Shown here: positions 45,701-56,898 of the stretch, one piece after another
Layout: each line of letters opens with the position of its first letter
Numbering within the stretch: position 1 is the stretch's first letter
DNA from: Chromera velia
Taxonomy: Eukaryota > Sar > Chromeraceae
NCBI GenBank assembly: GCA_018398765.1
Contig: JAHBMJ010003129.1
Location: 1 to 64,000, forward strand
DNA: 64,000 bases
Reading direction: 5' to 3'
Made by a program: the position numbers and the translations under genes
The notes under the pieces: generated by a model
Databases searched by the model: none
What the model was told of the DNA's origin: nothing
Seen by the model: the letters and a program-made list of their open reading frames with translations, nothing else

Positions 45701-47584
45701 TCCTTCTAATGCGTCACGTAGTCCTCTCCACTTGTGTGTACTGTCCTAATATTCAGTTGGCCAACCCACTCTTGTAGCACAAGGACGCGTGCACGCCCTT
45801 TTCATCGACAAGCACGGCGGTCTGTTTGGGTTCGGCTCCAATACATATGGGCAACTGGGCTCCAGTGAAGGTGAAAGCAGGGGTATTCCCACCAGAGTTG
45901 CTGGGGTTTCTGGCGCTGTTGACATCTGCGCGGGCACAGGCTTTTCGCTTGTGCTCTTGCAAAATGGTACCGTCCTTTCATTTGGATCGAATCACGATGC
46001 AGAGTTGGGACGCAGGGATGCGGAGGTCGAGGGAGAGGAATCCAGCCAACGGAACTGGCAGCCTCGGCCTGTAGAGGGGCTGGAGGGGGAGAACGTGACG
46101 GCGGTGGAGTGTGGAGTTTCTCACAGGTCTGTTGTGGTCTCTCTGCGTATTCAGCACCCTTTCCTTTATGGAATCCTCCTTGAGTGAAGAACCTTCCGTG
46201 TTCTGTGTGATCAGTTCTGCCATTTGCCACACACGTCTCCCTGTGTCCTTGCTGCCTTTGAACTCTCTTCACTAGACCTTCGCGCCTCCCGCCGCTCCAT
46301 AATTTGTCTTTTCAGGTTTTCTTTTCTTTAAATTAAATCTGCCGCCTGAAAGTCTGCGTGCTGTCTGCGTGTGCTGCTTTCTTCCTGGCTTTCTCGCAGC
46401 GCTGCGGTTACCGCAGACGGCAAGCTGTTCCTTTCGGGGGTTCTCCTAGGTCACCCTAGTCTGAGCACGGACCCACCCATTCACCGCACAGCCACGTTCG
46501 TTCGCACGGGTCCCCTTGTATACGAGAACGTCACTCAGGCTGCACTTGGGCGTTATCATACTATGATTGTGTGTGAGTCTGGGAGAGCCCACTTTTTTGG
46601 AAATCCGCTCGTTGGCACGTCGAACGCCCCCGTGGAGTTGGTGTTGGAGGGACTGCAGGAAGAAGAAAAAATCGTTTCCGCGGCTGTAGGTGACCATCAC
46701 TGTCTTCTGCTGACCTCGGCTGGGCGAGTGTTCTCTTTCACTTTTGGTCGGTTATTGGATCCTTCTTATGACGTCTGGGGTTCCCGTTCGCACCCACGAC
46801 TGGTCGAAACTCGCGGACAACAGGCCGTGGAGGTTGCTGCGGGAGAGAGTCATGCAGTCATTCGGCTGAGGGACGGGAGCATTGTCTCTATTTGGGAGAG
46901 ACTCAGTGATGATGATATGGAGAACCTCTCCCCAAGTGTGGCGGTGCAAAGACTGTGGAAGAGTGGGGCGGGTTCCGACTCCATGGTTCTAATCACTTCC
47001 AGCGGTTTGGTTGGTGCGGGAAACAACGACAGAGGCCAGCTTGGGCTAGGAGGCATTTACGGCTTCGACGTCCGTTTTTTTGTTCCACTTCTCGGTGAGT
47101 GTCGAGCCTGACAGAATGCGTTTCTTGTCTCTCTTTCCTGTCTGTTCGCATTTCTTTTCGCCTAACGCACCGGAATGCACAAAAACGGACATGCAAGATG
47201 GACGGACGCGAGAGGCGACAGAGGAGATAACGATGGAGTGCTAAGTAAACTGACTGAAAAGGAAAGAAATGTATGTATTTTTGGAGAGAAGCCACAGAAC
47301 TAGAGACAGAGAGTGCATGAGACGACCCCGTACGTAGAAGACAGACAGAGACGCGGGAAGACAACCCAACATGCATCCATGCATGCACGATGATCCATGC
47401 GTAAATAGACAGAGAGGAACGACAGAAGAGACACGGAGAAGAGAAAACGTTCGCACGCGCGGAGAAAATCACAGAGAAGGAGAAAATTATCGACTGCCTG
47501 CCTGTATGTACGATTGTGAGAGTTTGTGACTCTGTATGCGCGTACGCATGCACGGTTGTATACATATATATGTATACACATATG

Positions 47585-47628
<44 letters not shown>

Positions 47629-48605
47629 CACGCACCCGTGCCCACCACAGATACTTACCTTCCCAACAAATGCCGGCGTTTCTTATCGGGTATCCAAAGA
47701 GGACGATCTTCTCCAGTACTTTCCACTTGTCTCCCAAGAGAGAGGCGCTCATGAGAGGGACGGGGGAGTGATGGTGCCTGCCGAGGGAGTCCACGCGGTT
47801 CACACCGAGTTTGTACCAGCCTACCATCCCCGTCTATTTGATGCCAGAAAGCCCGAGGAAATCATTGCCCGTCTCACTGACCCTTGGTCGGAGCAGAATA
47901 CTATGACTTGCAAGTTCACCGTCCAAATCACGGGTCAGCTTGTCCACCAGTCTTCAGAACATATACATAGGTCCATGCACAAAGCTCTTTCAGTCTACCA
48001 TCAATCTGCTCTTTTTGTCTGTGGTGCATCACAGGATGCCAAATAAATTTTGCTGTTGCCGAATTTGAATGGACGTCCAGGCCTTCTCGTGAGATTTTGT
48101 ACACATCAGGCAATTCAATCAGCCTATCGAATCGCAACCTGTGAAGAGTGTTCAGATGGCGAATCGATTGACGCTTGTGCGCATGGTCTTTGTGGGTGTG
48201 GTCCGTGTTTGCAGACGAAGAAGCTCCACAGGTCTTTTGCCCGCCGTTGATGACCCTGCGACAGCAGAAGGGGGATCTCCCTCCTGTTGTCTTTCTCGAG
48301 AAACCGCCGGCCCGGGACAACGTAGACAGCGAGGATGAGCTCAACATCACTTTCTCACCTCCGAACAACAGCAAGCTCGACTTTGGCACAGAGCACGTGG
48401 TGACCGTCACAGTGAAAGCTGTGGATCGCTCTGAGAGAGCGGGATTCTGCACGTTCCCCGTCATTGCTGACCGTTGCCCTCCCAACTCCCAGCGAGAGAC
48501 AGCGGAGGGGGACTGCATGCGCAGGTGCGAAGCGCCAACTGTATTCTGTAGTCGGATTCTCTCTCCGTCCCTCTCTTTCTCTCTCTTTTTCTCCCTCCCT
48601 TCCTC

Positions 48606-48670
<65 letters not shown>

Positions 48671-51600
48671 CAACATCTGTGTTCGGAATTTTTTTTTTTT
48701 CTCTTCCTCTCCAGATCACTCTGTGTTTGATTATGTGGCCGTACGATCGTGGCGAACTCTCTTTTGTCCTCTTTCTGGTCATGAGCTTGAGCTTCGAAAA
48801 CATTTTTCCGGGTATTCTCAGTTCAGCATAAGCAAGCGCCTGCACGAGCCCGTCTTTGCGCCTTTTTGCAGAGCGTTTCGCTGCTTGGCTGCCCCGCTTC
48901 TCTCACTTTGTGTGCCTCTTGACAAAAGGCGATTTGTATACACTCCCGTTTTTTTCGACGGATGCTTCAGTGTCGCTTGTCAGCGTGTTCTTCAGCAGTC
49001 AAATGATTTTTCGTGGACCCTGACCTCTTTCGCCTTCCTGCCTGCGAACTGCAGAGAGGGTTTCTACCGAGACCCGATTCTCTGGAACAAGATGCACGTG
49101 ACCGACTGCCGACGGTGCCCTGCTCATTCCACCAGCAGGGTGGACAGTAAGCACCCCTCTGAGTGTTTTTGCGATGACGGCTGGTATTTTCTGCTCGCCC
49201 TGCCCGAACACTGGCGACAGTGCTCCCTATTAGAGGCTTTGGCGACAGGATGCAAGAGCAGCAATCCCAAGAGGCTCTGTGCTGACGATGCTCTGACAGC
49301 TTTCACGGAGGGATGGTGCGAGCAATGCCCCCCGGGCGCGGACTGCAGCTGGCATGCTCAGCGGCAGAGAGCGTGTCCCAGGTATGACCGTTCCCAGTCT
49401 GGCAGCTCGTGTAATGATTTCATCGCCCCGTTTACGTCCCAACTGCGAGACAAGCTGCGAAAGTTAGATGATCAGGAGTGCCCAACTCTCTCCAACAGCA
49501 ATATCCTCTCCCTCGAATCAGAAGGTCGCCGTTCCCTGGAGCACAACGATACGACATTAAAGTTCGCCCACGACCTTCTTCAGCACCTGAGACCTTTCCC
49601 ACGTGAAGGTCATTTTCTGTTGCAGCGCTGGCCAGAAGTCTTGGTCTCGCAGTGTCCATTGAAGAACGCCTGTATTGGAGCAACTACAGACGAGAAAACC
49701 GTCAGAGAGCTGAGAGCTTGCCTCCAGAACGACACCTGCGGAGGTCTGTGTGAAGAAAATCACGCGGGGGTCAGTTTGCGTGTCATCTCACGTTTCGTGC
49801 TGCCTGTGGTAGAAGAGACCGAAAATTCGAATTCTCCTGGTGCTTTTGCACTCAAATTCCGTGCTTGAATGTGCGGCCGTGCTTGAATGTGCCTCCCTGG
49901 ATGTTGCACGGTCTGTCAAGTCCGTCGGTTGTCCTGTGTCGATTGCTTTGCTTTAGAGTCACGCGACCTTTGGACGTGAATCAGGATCAATTAACTTGCG
50001 TCTGTTTTGTCGGAAGGTTGCAAAAGAAAGAAGCTGTGCGAATTCTGAAGGCAGAGTCTCCCTGCGTGTATCAACGTGCAGCCCCTCTGCAATCAGTGTA
50101 AGATGGGAACGAGAATGGAACGCCGATCAGGGATGTTGGAGAAAAGTTGCGGGCAGTGCCGTGATCAAGACTACGTGTTCCTGATCGGAGCCCTTCTTTT
50201 TCTGGCAGCGCTACTGGTGGTTTTTATCCACGTGACGATTGCATCGAAGAACTACCCGCAGCTCGAAACTCCAGTTTTCGCCGTGGCCATCAAAATTGCT
50301 ATGGTTTTCGTTGCTAGACAGATGGTGCTGGCAGAGTTGGCGGGCCCAGCATTCGTTCAGCTTCGCGGAGAAATTGCATCCGCACATGGACTTGCAGTTC
50401 GCGGGGCGTCAGGGGCTGTGGGCATTCTCGGTCGACTGCGGATGCTGCCGTCAATGAGTAGCGTCTTCAGTCTGCAGTGCTTCTCTTTCGCCTTTTTCCA
50501 TGAGGCTCTTGCCACGGCTCCAGAGTCTTCCCAGGCAGTCACACTTCACCTCCTCTCGCTATTCGTGCCCGTATCTGTCTTCGTCGCCTTCTGCACTCTC
50601 AGATTCTTCGTCATTTTGATCGGGCTCTTCCTGTCGAGGCTCTCTGGAAGGAAGAAAGCCTTGCGTGCGTCAAACGGGACTGTCAAGCAAGAAAGTGCGC
50701 GCAGTCGAGCCCCGACCGACGTTTCCATTCAACCTGATGGGGTCGCTGGCCGGCTTGTTGACAGTCCGCGATGCAAAGATGCGCTGGTTGATATTGAGTC
50801 GAACGAGAGTCCGCCCAAGAATGTCGTCCAAAAGGATCAGATTCTTCCCAACAGTGTGGTGAGGAGCACCTTGTTGGGGGAAGCAGACAGTCAAAAGGAA
50901 CGAGAAAAAAGAGTTCGCAGACGTAACAGGCGGCGGGCTCGATTTCTCGAGCGTTGCTGCAGCGGAATTTCGACTCCTCAACACCACTCTGGGTCGGATT
51001 TCCGGCTCTGCTGGATGGGATGGTGCCTCTGATCCAGTCCATCATGATCATCTGGTTCGACAGTCTGGTTGGTGTCCCCATCTCCACCATCCGGTGCGAA
51101 TCTCTGCACCAGAAGATGACCGACCGTCCCGTCCTCCATGTTGACTACTCCCAACCATGCTCTCAAGAAGTTCAGCATAGTCTGTCGTTTTGAATTGCTC
51201 TGTCCAACACCTTCGTTGTCACCCTCATCTTTGTCGTAGCGATTTCTTGGGGCCGTCGAAGTCACGAGAGCAAAACTGGCCCTGTGCCTGCGCAAGCTTT
51301 CGTGACTCAAAGGAAGGAAAAACGTGCAGGAGAGTCTGCTCCAACCAGCCCCTCGAGCTACAGGGCGCTGATCAAAAACAACCCCCGGGTGCTGCAGGCC
51401 CTCTTCCATTGGAAGTACAGTATTTTCCTAGGAGGGTATCGCACAACATGTTGTTTCTGGGAGGCGATTGTTTTCCTCCGCAGATGGAGCCTGTTACTGA
51501 TTTTTCTTGAGAGAGACTACAGGTTGAGGTTCACCATCCTCAATGTTCATGCCGTCATCTTTTTTCTTCTGCAGGTATGTCGGCAGACGGGGGGAAGCAG

Positions 51601-54290
51601 GGGTAGACTGGAAGCTGAAAGAAAATCGAAAACAACCAGTGGAATGGAAGGAGTCTGCGGAAAAAAAGCAGACAATGCCGAAGAGAAAAAATGGAAAAGT
51701 GACCATGATAGACTGATTTGGAGAAACGAAAAAAAAGTCAAGAAATGCAGGCGTTCTTTTGTCCCGGGCCTGCGTATCTCTCTGTCCTTTGGTCTCCAAA
51801 CCTTTTTTGCCCCTGCCTGCATTTCATGCTTGCAGATCATCGCGTGGCCGTACGAGTCCCCGTACCTGAACTGGCTGGAGACCCTTTCCGTTGGCTCATG
51901 GCTCATGACAACTGCCATTTTTCCGGTGAATCCGATTTCTTACCAACCCATTCATACAATCACTGTGTGTGGTGCGCGTTCAGCTGATGCCCTTTTCGCA
52001 TAGACACTGTGTTTAGTGATGTTTCTCGGAAAATGTCGACATGTGCTTAGCTCAAATCCTAAAATGCCATCCATTTCGATGCCCGCCACTTGCCTGCAGT
52101 TCTTTGTCAGCAAGCTTGTGCCAGTCTTTATGAAGGTTGCCCTCGTGTACATCGTGGCCCTTCCTTTCCTGGCCTTCGTGCTCTTCGCCGTCTTCGTCAT
52201 CGGGGGGGGGCTCGGCAAAAACTGCCTAGTGAAACTCTCCAGCCCGCCCGCAAGGGTAACGCGCTGGCGGCGCTTTATGGCTTGGTATGGGGACTGCGTG
52301 ACTCCTGTCGTAAATCGGGCTCTGACTTGTGCCTGCTGCTGTAGGTCCAGGACCTCCGAAAAGACTTGCTGGCAGAGACTTGCAAGCTTCTGGAAGAGAT
52401 GCTGTGCTGTGGCATCTCACGCGTTGACTTGCGCCTGCTGCTGTAGGTCCAGGACCTCTGAAAAGACTCGCTCGCAGAGACTTGCAAGCTTCTGGAAGAG
52501 CTGCTATGCTGTGGGATCTCACGCGTTGACTTGCGCCTGCTGCTGTAGGTCCAGGACCTCCGAAAAGACTTGCTCGCAGAGACTTGCAAGCTTCTGGAAG
52601 AGCTGCTATGCTGTGGCATCTCACGCGTTGACTTGCGCCTGCTGCTGTAGGTCCAGGACCTCTGAAAAGACTCGCTCGCAGAGACTTGCAAGCTTCTGGA
52701 AGAGCTGCATTTCTGCGGCGAGGGATGGGAGGGGCGAGATGGAGATCTGCTTCGAACGAGGAAGGACTGGGCAAGTGTCGGATAATTTTGTGGTGAAGAA
52801 ACGCATGTGTTTTGATCAGGAACCCACTGGCACGTTTAGTGGGAGGTCTGAAGAAGTTCGTTTATTCCGTCGCACATGGACTGAAGTGAGAGAATTGATC
52901 GAACGTGTAGAGTTTGCGCTCATCCGAGCGATGGAGAAAAGGAACCTCACGCAACGTGACGGTGACAATGGGTCAGGCTCTCTTAAGTTCCCTTGTCCCC
53001 CGGAAGTCGCAGCACCTTTCGCAATCCGTGCGATCAGCCTTTTGAACCGACAGATGCAAAGAGAACCCCGGTATGCCCAAAAGATCATCGACGAATCCTT
53101 TCGCACCACCCCGACAGCAAAGCTGAGTATCGTCCGCAGCTCCTTAAACACAGAAGGGGGGGTTAACGTCCGCAGAAGCTCCACAGGCACAGAAGGGGGG
53201 GTTAACGTTCGCAGAAGCTCCGCAGACATAGAAGGGGGGGTTAACGTCCGCAGCTGCAGCTGCGCAGACACAGGAGGGGGGGTTAACGTTCGCAGAAGCT
53301 CTGCAGACACAGAAGGGGGGGTTAACGTCCGCAGCTGCAGCTCCGCAGACATAGAAGGGGGGGTTAACGTCCGCAGAAGCTCCGCAGACACAGAAGGGGG
53401 GGTTAACGTCCGCAGCTGCAGCTCCGCAGACATAGAAGGGGGGGTTAACGTCCGCAGCAGCTCCGCAGACACCAGTAGCGGAAAGGGTGACGCCACAGAC
53501 ACCAACGCTAGGAGCAATCCTCTCAGATTCGTGGAAACCGATAAAGAGGCTCGACGCCGGCTTCTACTGGAGTGGAATGTATGTGAGTTGCCAGAAGACC
53601 AATCGATTCTCTTGACAGATCTTTTGTCCTTCGAGTCGCAGCGTGCAGTATGTTGTAGTCCCTCTGAAGGTGCCGACCAACAAGGTGGGCTTTTGGAGGG
53701 GACAGAGCATCGCGAAGGAGGTGATCCTTCGCGCCCTACAGCTGATGGAGATTCTCAGCAGAGGGAGCAAGAATCCAACGGGGGGTTTTGGACTGATGCA
53801 GACGCAAAAGTCGCGGAGACCTCGATTTGGAGTGGGTTGCTTGAAGGGCGGGTGGACTTCTCTGGGAGGGAAGCAGCTGGGGAAAGGGTTTTTTTTGTCC
53901 AACAAGTTTCACAGAGGAGTTGGGGGGGGGTTGCAGGCTGGTGCGACGCTCAAGGAAATTCGAGAGGGTGTGCTTCTTCTTGAGCACTTACATCCACAGC
54001 TGCTTCTTCAAGTATGCTCGTGGATTTTTCTGAGTGGTTTGCATGCTTTGATTTCACTCTTAGCCTGCATGGGGTGTGAGGTTGCCAGACTTCATGTCAG
54101 ACCCTGTGTTGCTATTCCTGCGCTTTTGCAGTGCATTCCCTCTGCAGGCCGTATCTCCTCATATGAATATTATGATTCTTTCCATTTGGGGGAGCATATC
54201 CTGTCCCTTCCTGTGTGTGAGCAGCTCTACATGCTTTATCTGGCTGGAAGTTACGACACCGCAGAGCAATATCCAGACGGAAGAGGATGA
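42726..54290 (+). CDS. Large RCC1/EGF/HYR multi-domain membrane receptor-like protein
   Basis: Inferred exons, joined in frame: 42726-42885 (long signal, hydrophobic core LCLLIFTAMFLTC), 43309-43702, 43990-44723, 44933-45058, 45778-46126, 46400-47094, 47628-47933, 48215-48524, 49055-49769, 50082-50858, 50963 to about 51574 (ambiguous inside), 51836-51925, 52100-53578, 53649-54011 and 54132-54290; roughly 2250 residues. Order: a first RCC1 propeller half (FGSNGSGQLG, GSNWFGELGLG), one complete calcium-binding EGF domain (DVDECKLGGC, six Cys), a second RCC1 half (GSNTYGQLGSS), two HYR-like segments (TCKFTVQIT; GFCTFPVIADRCPP), a Cys-rich stalk (CRRCPAHS, CPPGADC, HAGPLCNQCKMG), then several membrane helices (FLIGALLFLAALLVVFI and others) and the IIAWPYESPYLNWLE motif. 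Two tandem-repeat arrays follow in the C-terminal, probably cytoplasmic, region. RCC1 propellers bind proteins. A surface receptor or adhesion role is inferred; no ligand is known. The N-terminal and repeat exons are firm; exact borders after 51190 are less so. Confidence 0.82.
43309..44723 (+). repeat. Tandem duplication copy A of the RCC1 segment (exon-intron-exon)
   Basis: Exons 43309-43702 and 43990-44723 with the intron 43703-43989. Partner of 45778-47094 with the same exon-intron layout and phases. The stretch from about 43580 through the intron is nearly identical to about 46004-46410 of copy B. Confidence 0.9.
45778..47094 (+). repeat. Tandem duplication copy B of the RCC1 segment
   Basis: Exons 45778-46126 and 46400-47094 with intron 46127-46399. 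Protein identity to copy A is patchy: GRRDAEVEGEESSQRNWQ and ALGRYHTMIVCESGRA are identical, while the loops between have diverged. The EGF exon lies between the two copies and occurs only once. Confidence 0.9.
47575..47627. repeat. (TATG)n then (TG)n ending at a splice acceptor
   Basis: A TG-dinucleotide tract that ends in TGCAG exactly at exon 47628 of the receptor gene. Confidence 0.88.
52319..52726 (+). repeat. Four 102-bp tandem repeats in the receptor's coding sequence
   Basis: Four units of 34 residues (ALTCACCCRSRTSEKT..., then QRLASFWK...). Units 1 and 3 share one set of variants (SEKTC) and units 2 and 4 another (SEKTR), so the array looks like a duplicated dimer. Each unit has a CxCCC cluster that could be palmitoylated or bind metal; this is inference. 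Confidence 0.92.
53130..53475 (+). repeat. Short tandem repeats (39-42 bp) with G7 runs in coding sequence
   Basis: Eight copies of GGGGGGGTTAACGT within units coding EGGVNVRRSSAD-type peptides, alternating RRSS and RSCS forms. The palindrome GTTAAC is kept in all copies. Lies in the C-terminal region of the receptor gene. Confidence 0.93.
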
Positions 54291-54808
54291 GAGGAGATCG
54301 ACAACTCGGAAGAGGTTTCACTTCACAGAGTGGTCAAATCTGTTCGGTACGAAACAGAATAGGAATTAGTGCCCAGGGTAATGAGAAAGGGCCCGGCTGT
54401 GTCGACTTCTCGATGGAGAGCGCTGTCTTGCGGACTGGTGCCGGTGCTTCCTCAACAGCAGGAAAAACGACTTCCTCCATGACGAACTCTCTCTCAGGGA
54501 CCGACTTCATGGCGCACTCCACTTTCTCTTTTCCTCCGCCTTCCTTCGCCGTCTTTCTTATATAGCATAGACCCGTTTTTCAAGAAGCTCTGCCTCCGGC
54601 CGTTGTGTGTGTCTGATTCCGCTGTCTTTTGGAGAGTCCTGGGCAGCTATTGTAGGGTCGAAAGGAGTGAATGCTTTGACTTGGACCGCTCTCTTGTTTC
54701 ATTCAGTTTTCCGCTGAATCTCTCCAACAGGCTCCACCGAGAATCCAGGATTCAGCAACTTATGCATGCTTTCCCTTTCCCCTTCCCTGTTTGTGTGTTT
54801 GTGTCTCA

Positions 54809-54844
<36 letters not shown>

Positions 54845-54873
54845 GCTTCTCTTTTCTTCTCTTCTCTTCTCTT

Positions 54874-54913
<40 letters not shown>

Positions 54914-55672
54914 CGTTGGTGTGTGTGCGTGTGCGTGGTGTGCGTGCCTGACTGGTTCACCCACACAGCGAGGGGACAGGAGGGTCATGTATGAAGGTGT
55001 TGTGCCGACCTGTTTCAAGGCTGTTTGGCTGGCGTCAATATTGAGAGACTCGTCATGGGTGTGATGAGAAGTGCTTATTTTTAAGCAGTATTGAACAGCT
55101 TCAATGAATCGGATACATACTGGAGGAGACCATATTTTAGGTGACGCAGCGTCTTTCTGAAACAATCTTTCAAAGTGTTGAAACGAAGATTAAACAAAGA
55201 AGAGTCAAACCCTATGAAAAACAGCATACGTTAACCTAATGTATACGTTTGAGCTGATTTCGAGGCTGATTTCTATGTTAATTTGAAAGGAAGTTCAGCG
55301 ATGCCGCACTGTAGCTAGGCACTGTAGTATAGTATTATAAGTGTTTGATTAATTGAGTAAAGTGATTCTGCTTAGCTGAAGGATGAAGGAAAGGTGGCAT
55401 CCAGTGGTGCAACTAGTCTATATGTAGGTATGTATTTGTCACTATTTGATAATTGAGATCGAATAATTGATGATTCTAGTGATGATTTAAAATATACCTA
55501 GATTTATGTATGATCATTATACGTCTGGAGATATGCTATCGCCATTGTCCTAGCTCTAAGCCCTAGTCTAAACCTCGAATGTTTCAAGCGTTTCAAGCTG
55601 TGTAACCAGCCTGTGTTTTACAGCAAATCGCCGGCAACGCCTAAGGCAACATACAAAATAACTTGGTTTTCA
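54291..55672. other. Intergenic, no gene seen
   Basis: Contains a compound (CTGT)n(TTCTC)n(CT)n repeat at about 54808-54912. From 55070 the composition becomes AT-rich. A 92-residue open frame at 54287-54565 overlaps the receptor's stop and has no supporting features; it could be an alternative 3' end of that gene. Confidence 0.55.
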
Positions 55673-55675
55673 CTA

Positions 55676-56005
55676 GGGGTAATTTTCAAAAAAAAAAAAA
55701 AATCATTTTCATCTTTTTCTTTTTTTTTTCTGGGGTCAAGCTGAAAAATATGTTGTTTAAGTGTTGTTCAGGTGTTGCACGAATCAACATTGAAGTGCCG
55801 TTTAAGTATTGTTATACTATTGTTTCTTTGTCAGTATAATGATAAATGAATGGTGTTACACTGTTATATAAGTGTTGCTTTAGTGTTGCAAGCTATAGGT
55901 TGCAAGGTGTTACATATGGTTGTTACATCTTGGTCGTCGCAATGGTCGAGGTCATCATTGAATTGCTCCTGAGACCTTTTTTTTTTTTTTTTGAAAATTA
56001 CCCTC
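55676..56005. mobile_element. Inverted-repeat element related to the one at 10006
   Basis: Ends are GGGGTAATTTTC plus an A14 run (55676-55702) and a T-run plus GAAAATTACCCT (about 55977-56004), an inverted repeat of more than 20 bases. Like the 10006 element it has homopolymer A and T blocks just inside each end and a central GTTGTT/TGTTGCAC-rich body (TGTTGTTCAGGTGTTGCAC at about 55763). No coding capacity. No clear target duplication was found, perhaps because another element abuts the right end. Confidence 0.72.
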
Positions 56006-56898
56006 AAGGTAAAGGCGAGAAAAGGTGTATAAGGTGCTGGTGCTGGTGCAAAAACAAGTTTGCACCTTAGATCAGGTGCAAAACAGGTGCAAAATAAGGT
56101 GCACCATTTACTCTATAAAAGCTAGGTTTCTAGGGTTGATTTCTAGTATTTCTAACGGCAAAAAGGCGCCTCAATCAAAGCTTAAAAGCTTTTTATGATA
56201 TAGATTTGCTACATTGATTTTTACTATGTGAAACAACTTAAAATATCACTAGAAATATCAGTGAAAAGGCGATAAAAAGCAAAAATAAAAAATATGACAA
56301 TTAAAGACTATATGTCTCTGACAGTCTCATGACTTCGGTCTCTTTCTGGATTTCTTTTCTCAATTGCTATGTAAACAGACTCAGTCTGCTTACTCAGCTT
56401 CTTGACTCAAACCTGTTGTTCTGGTCTTTTTACCCTCGTCCGCTCCGCGTTGCTATGCGTGTACATGCAGTCGTTTCTGTTGCATAAGGCAGCCCATAAA
56501 ACAGTTCTCATGCTGCAAAGAGAAGAGGTACTCATGCTCCAATGGACCTAATTGATTTCATGCAGCGCATGCGTTGTCGAACGTGCGTTCAGTGACCTCG
56601 ATCTATATGTAGCCGATTTTTAATTTATCTCATGTCTTTGCAAAAATCGGCTGCATATGATTGGATTTGTTCCGCGCACCGTGGCCCGGCAACACGCGCG
56701 TTTGGGGCCGCGGGGAGCCGCAGGGGCGGGGCCGCGGCGCGTTGCATGGCCATAATGCTGACACTTTTCACCCAATTCCATTCAATCAGGTGCAAAACAG
56801 GTGCATCAGGTGCATCTGGTGCAAAACAGGTGTATTTGGTGCAACTTCTTGGTTTGCACCTTTTCTGAGGTGCACCTTTTCCAAGCCTTACCTTAGGG
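56001..56898. mobile_element. Inverted-repeat element with subterminal GGTGCA clusters
   Basis: Begins CCCTCAAGGTAAAGGCGAG (56001) and ends CCAAGCCTTACCTTAGGG (56898). The reversed end reads CCCTAAGGTAAGGCTTGG, matching the start apart from small gaps. About ten GGTGCA or TGCACC motifs cluster within 100 bases of each end (56014-56105 and 56789-56876). The body holds a GC-rich island at 56672-56750. No protein is encoded. Superfamily not assigned. Confidence 0.65.

Noticed and set aside
52226-53517. Reverse-strand repeat-rich open frames
   Set aside because: Mirror images of the receptor's coding repeats; the forward frame continues from membrane-domain exons and is the real one.
54287-54565. 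Separate small gene after the receptor
   Set aside because: Overlaps the receptor's stop codon and has no features; at most an alternative 3' exon.
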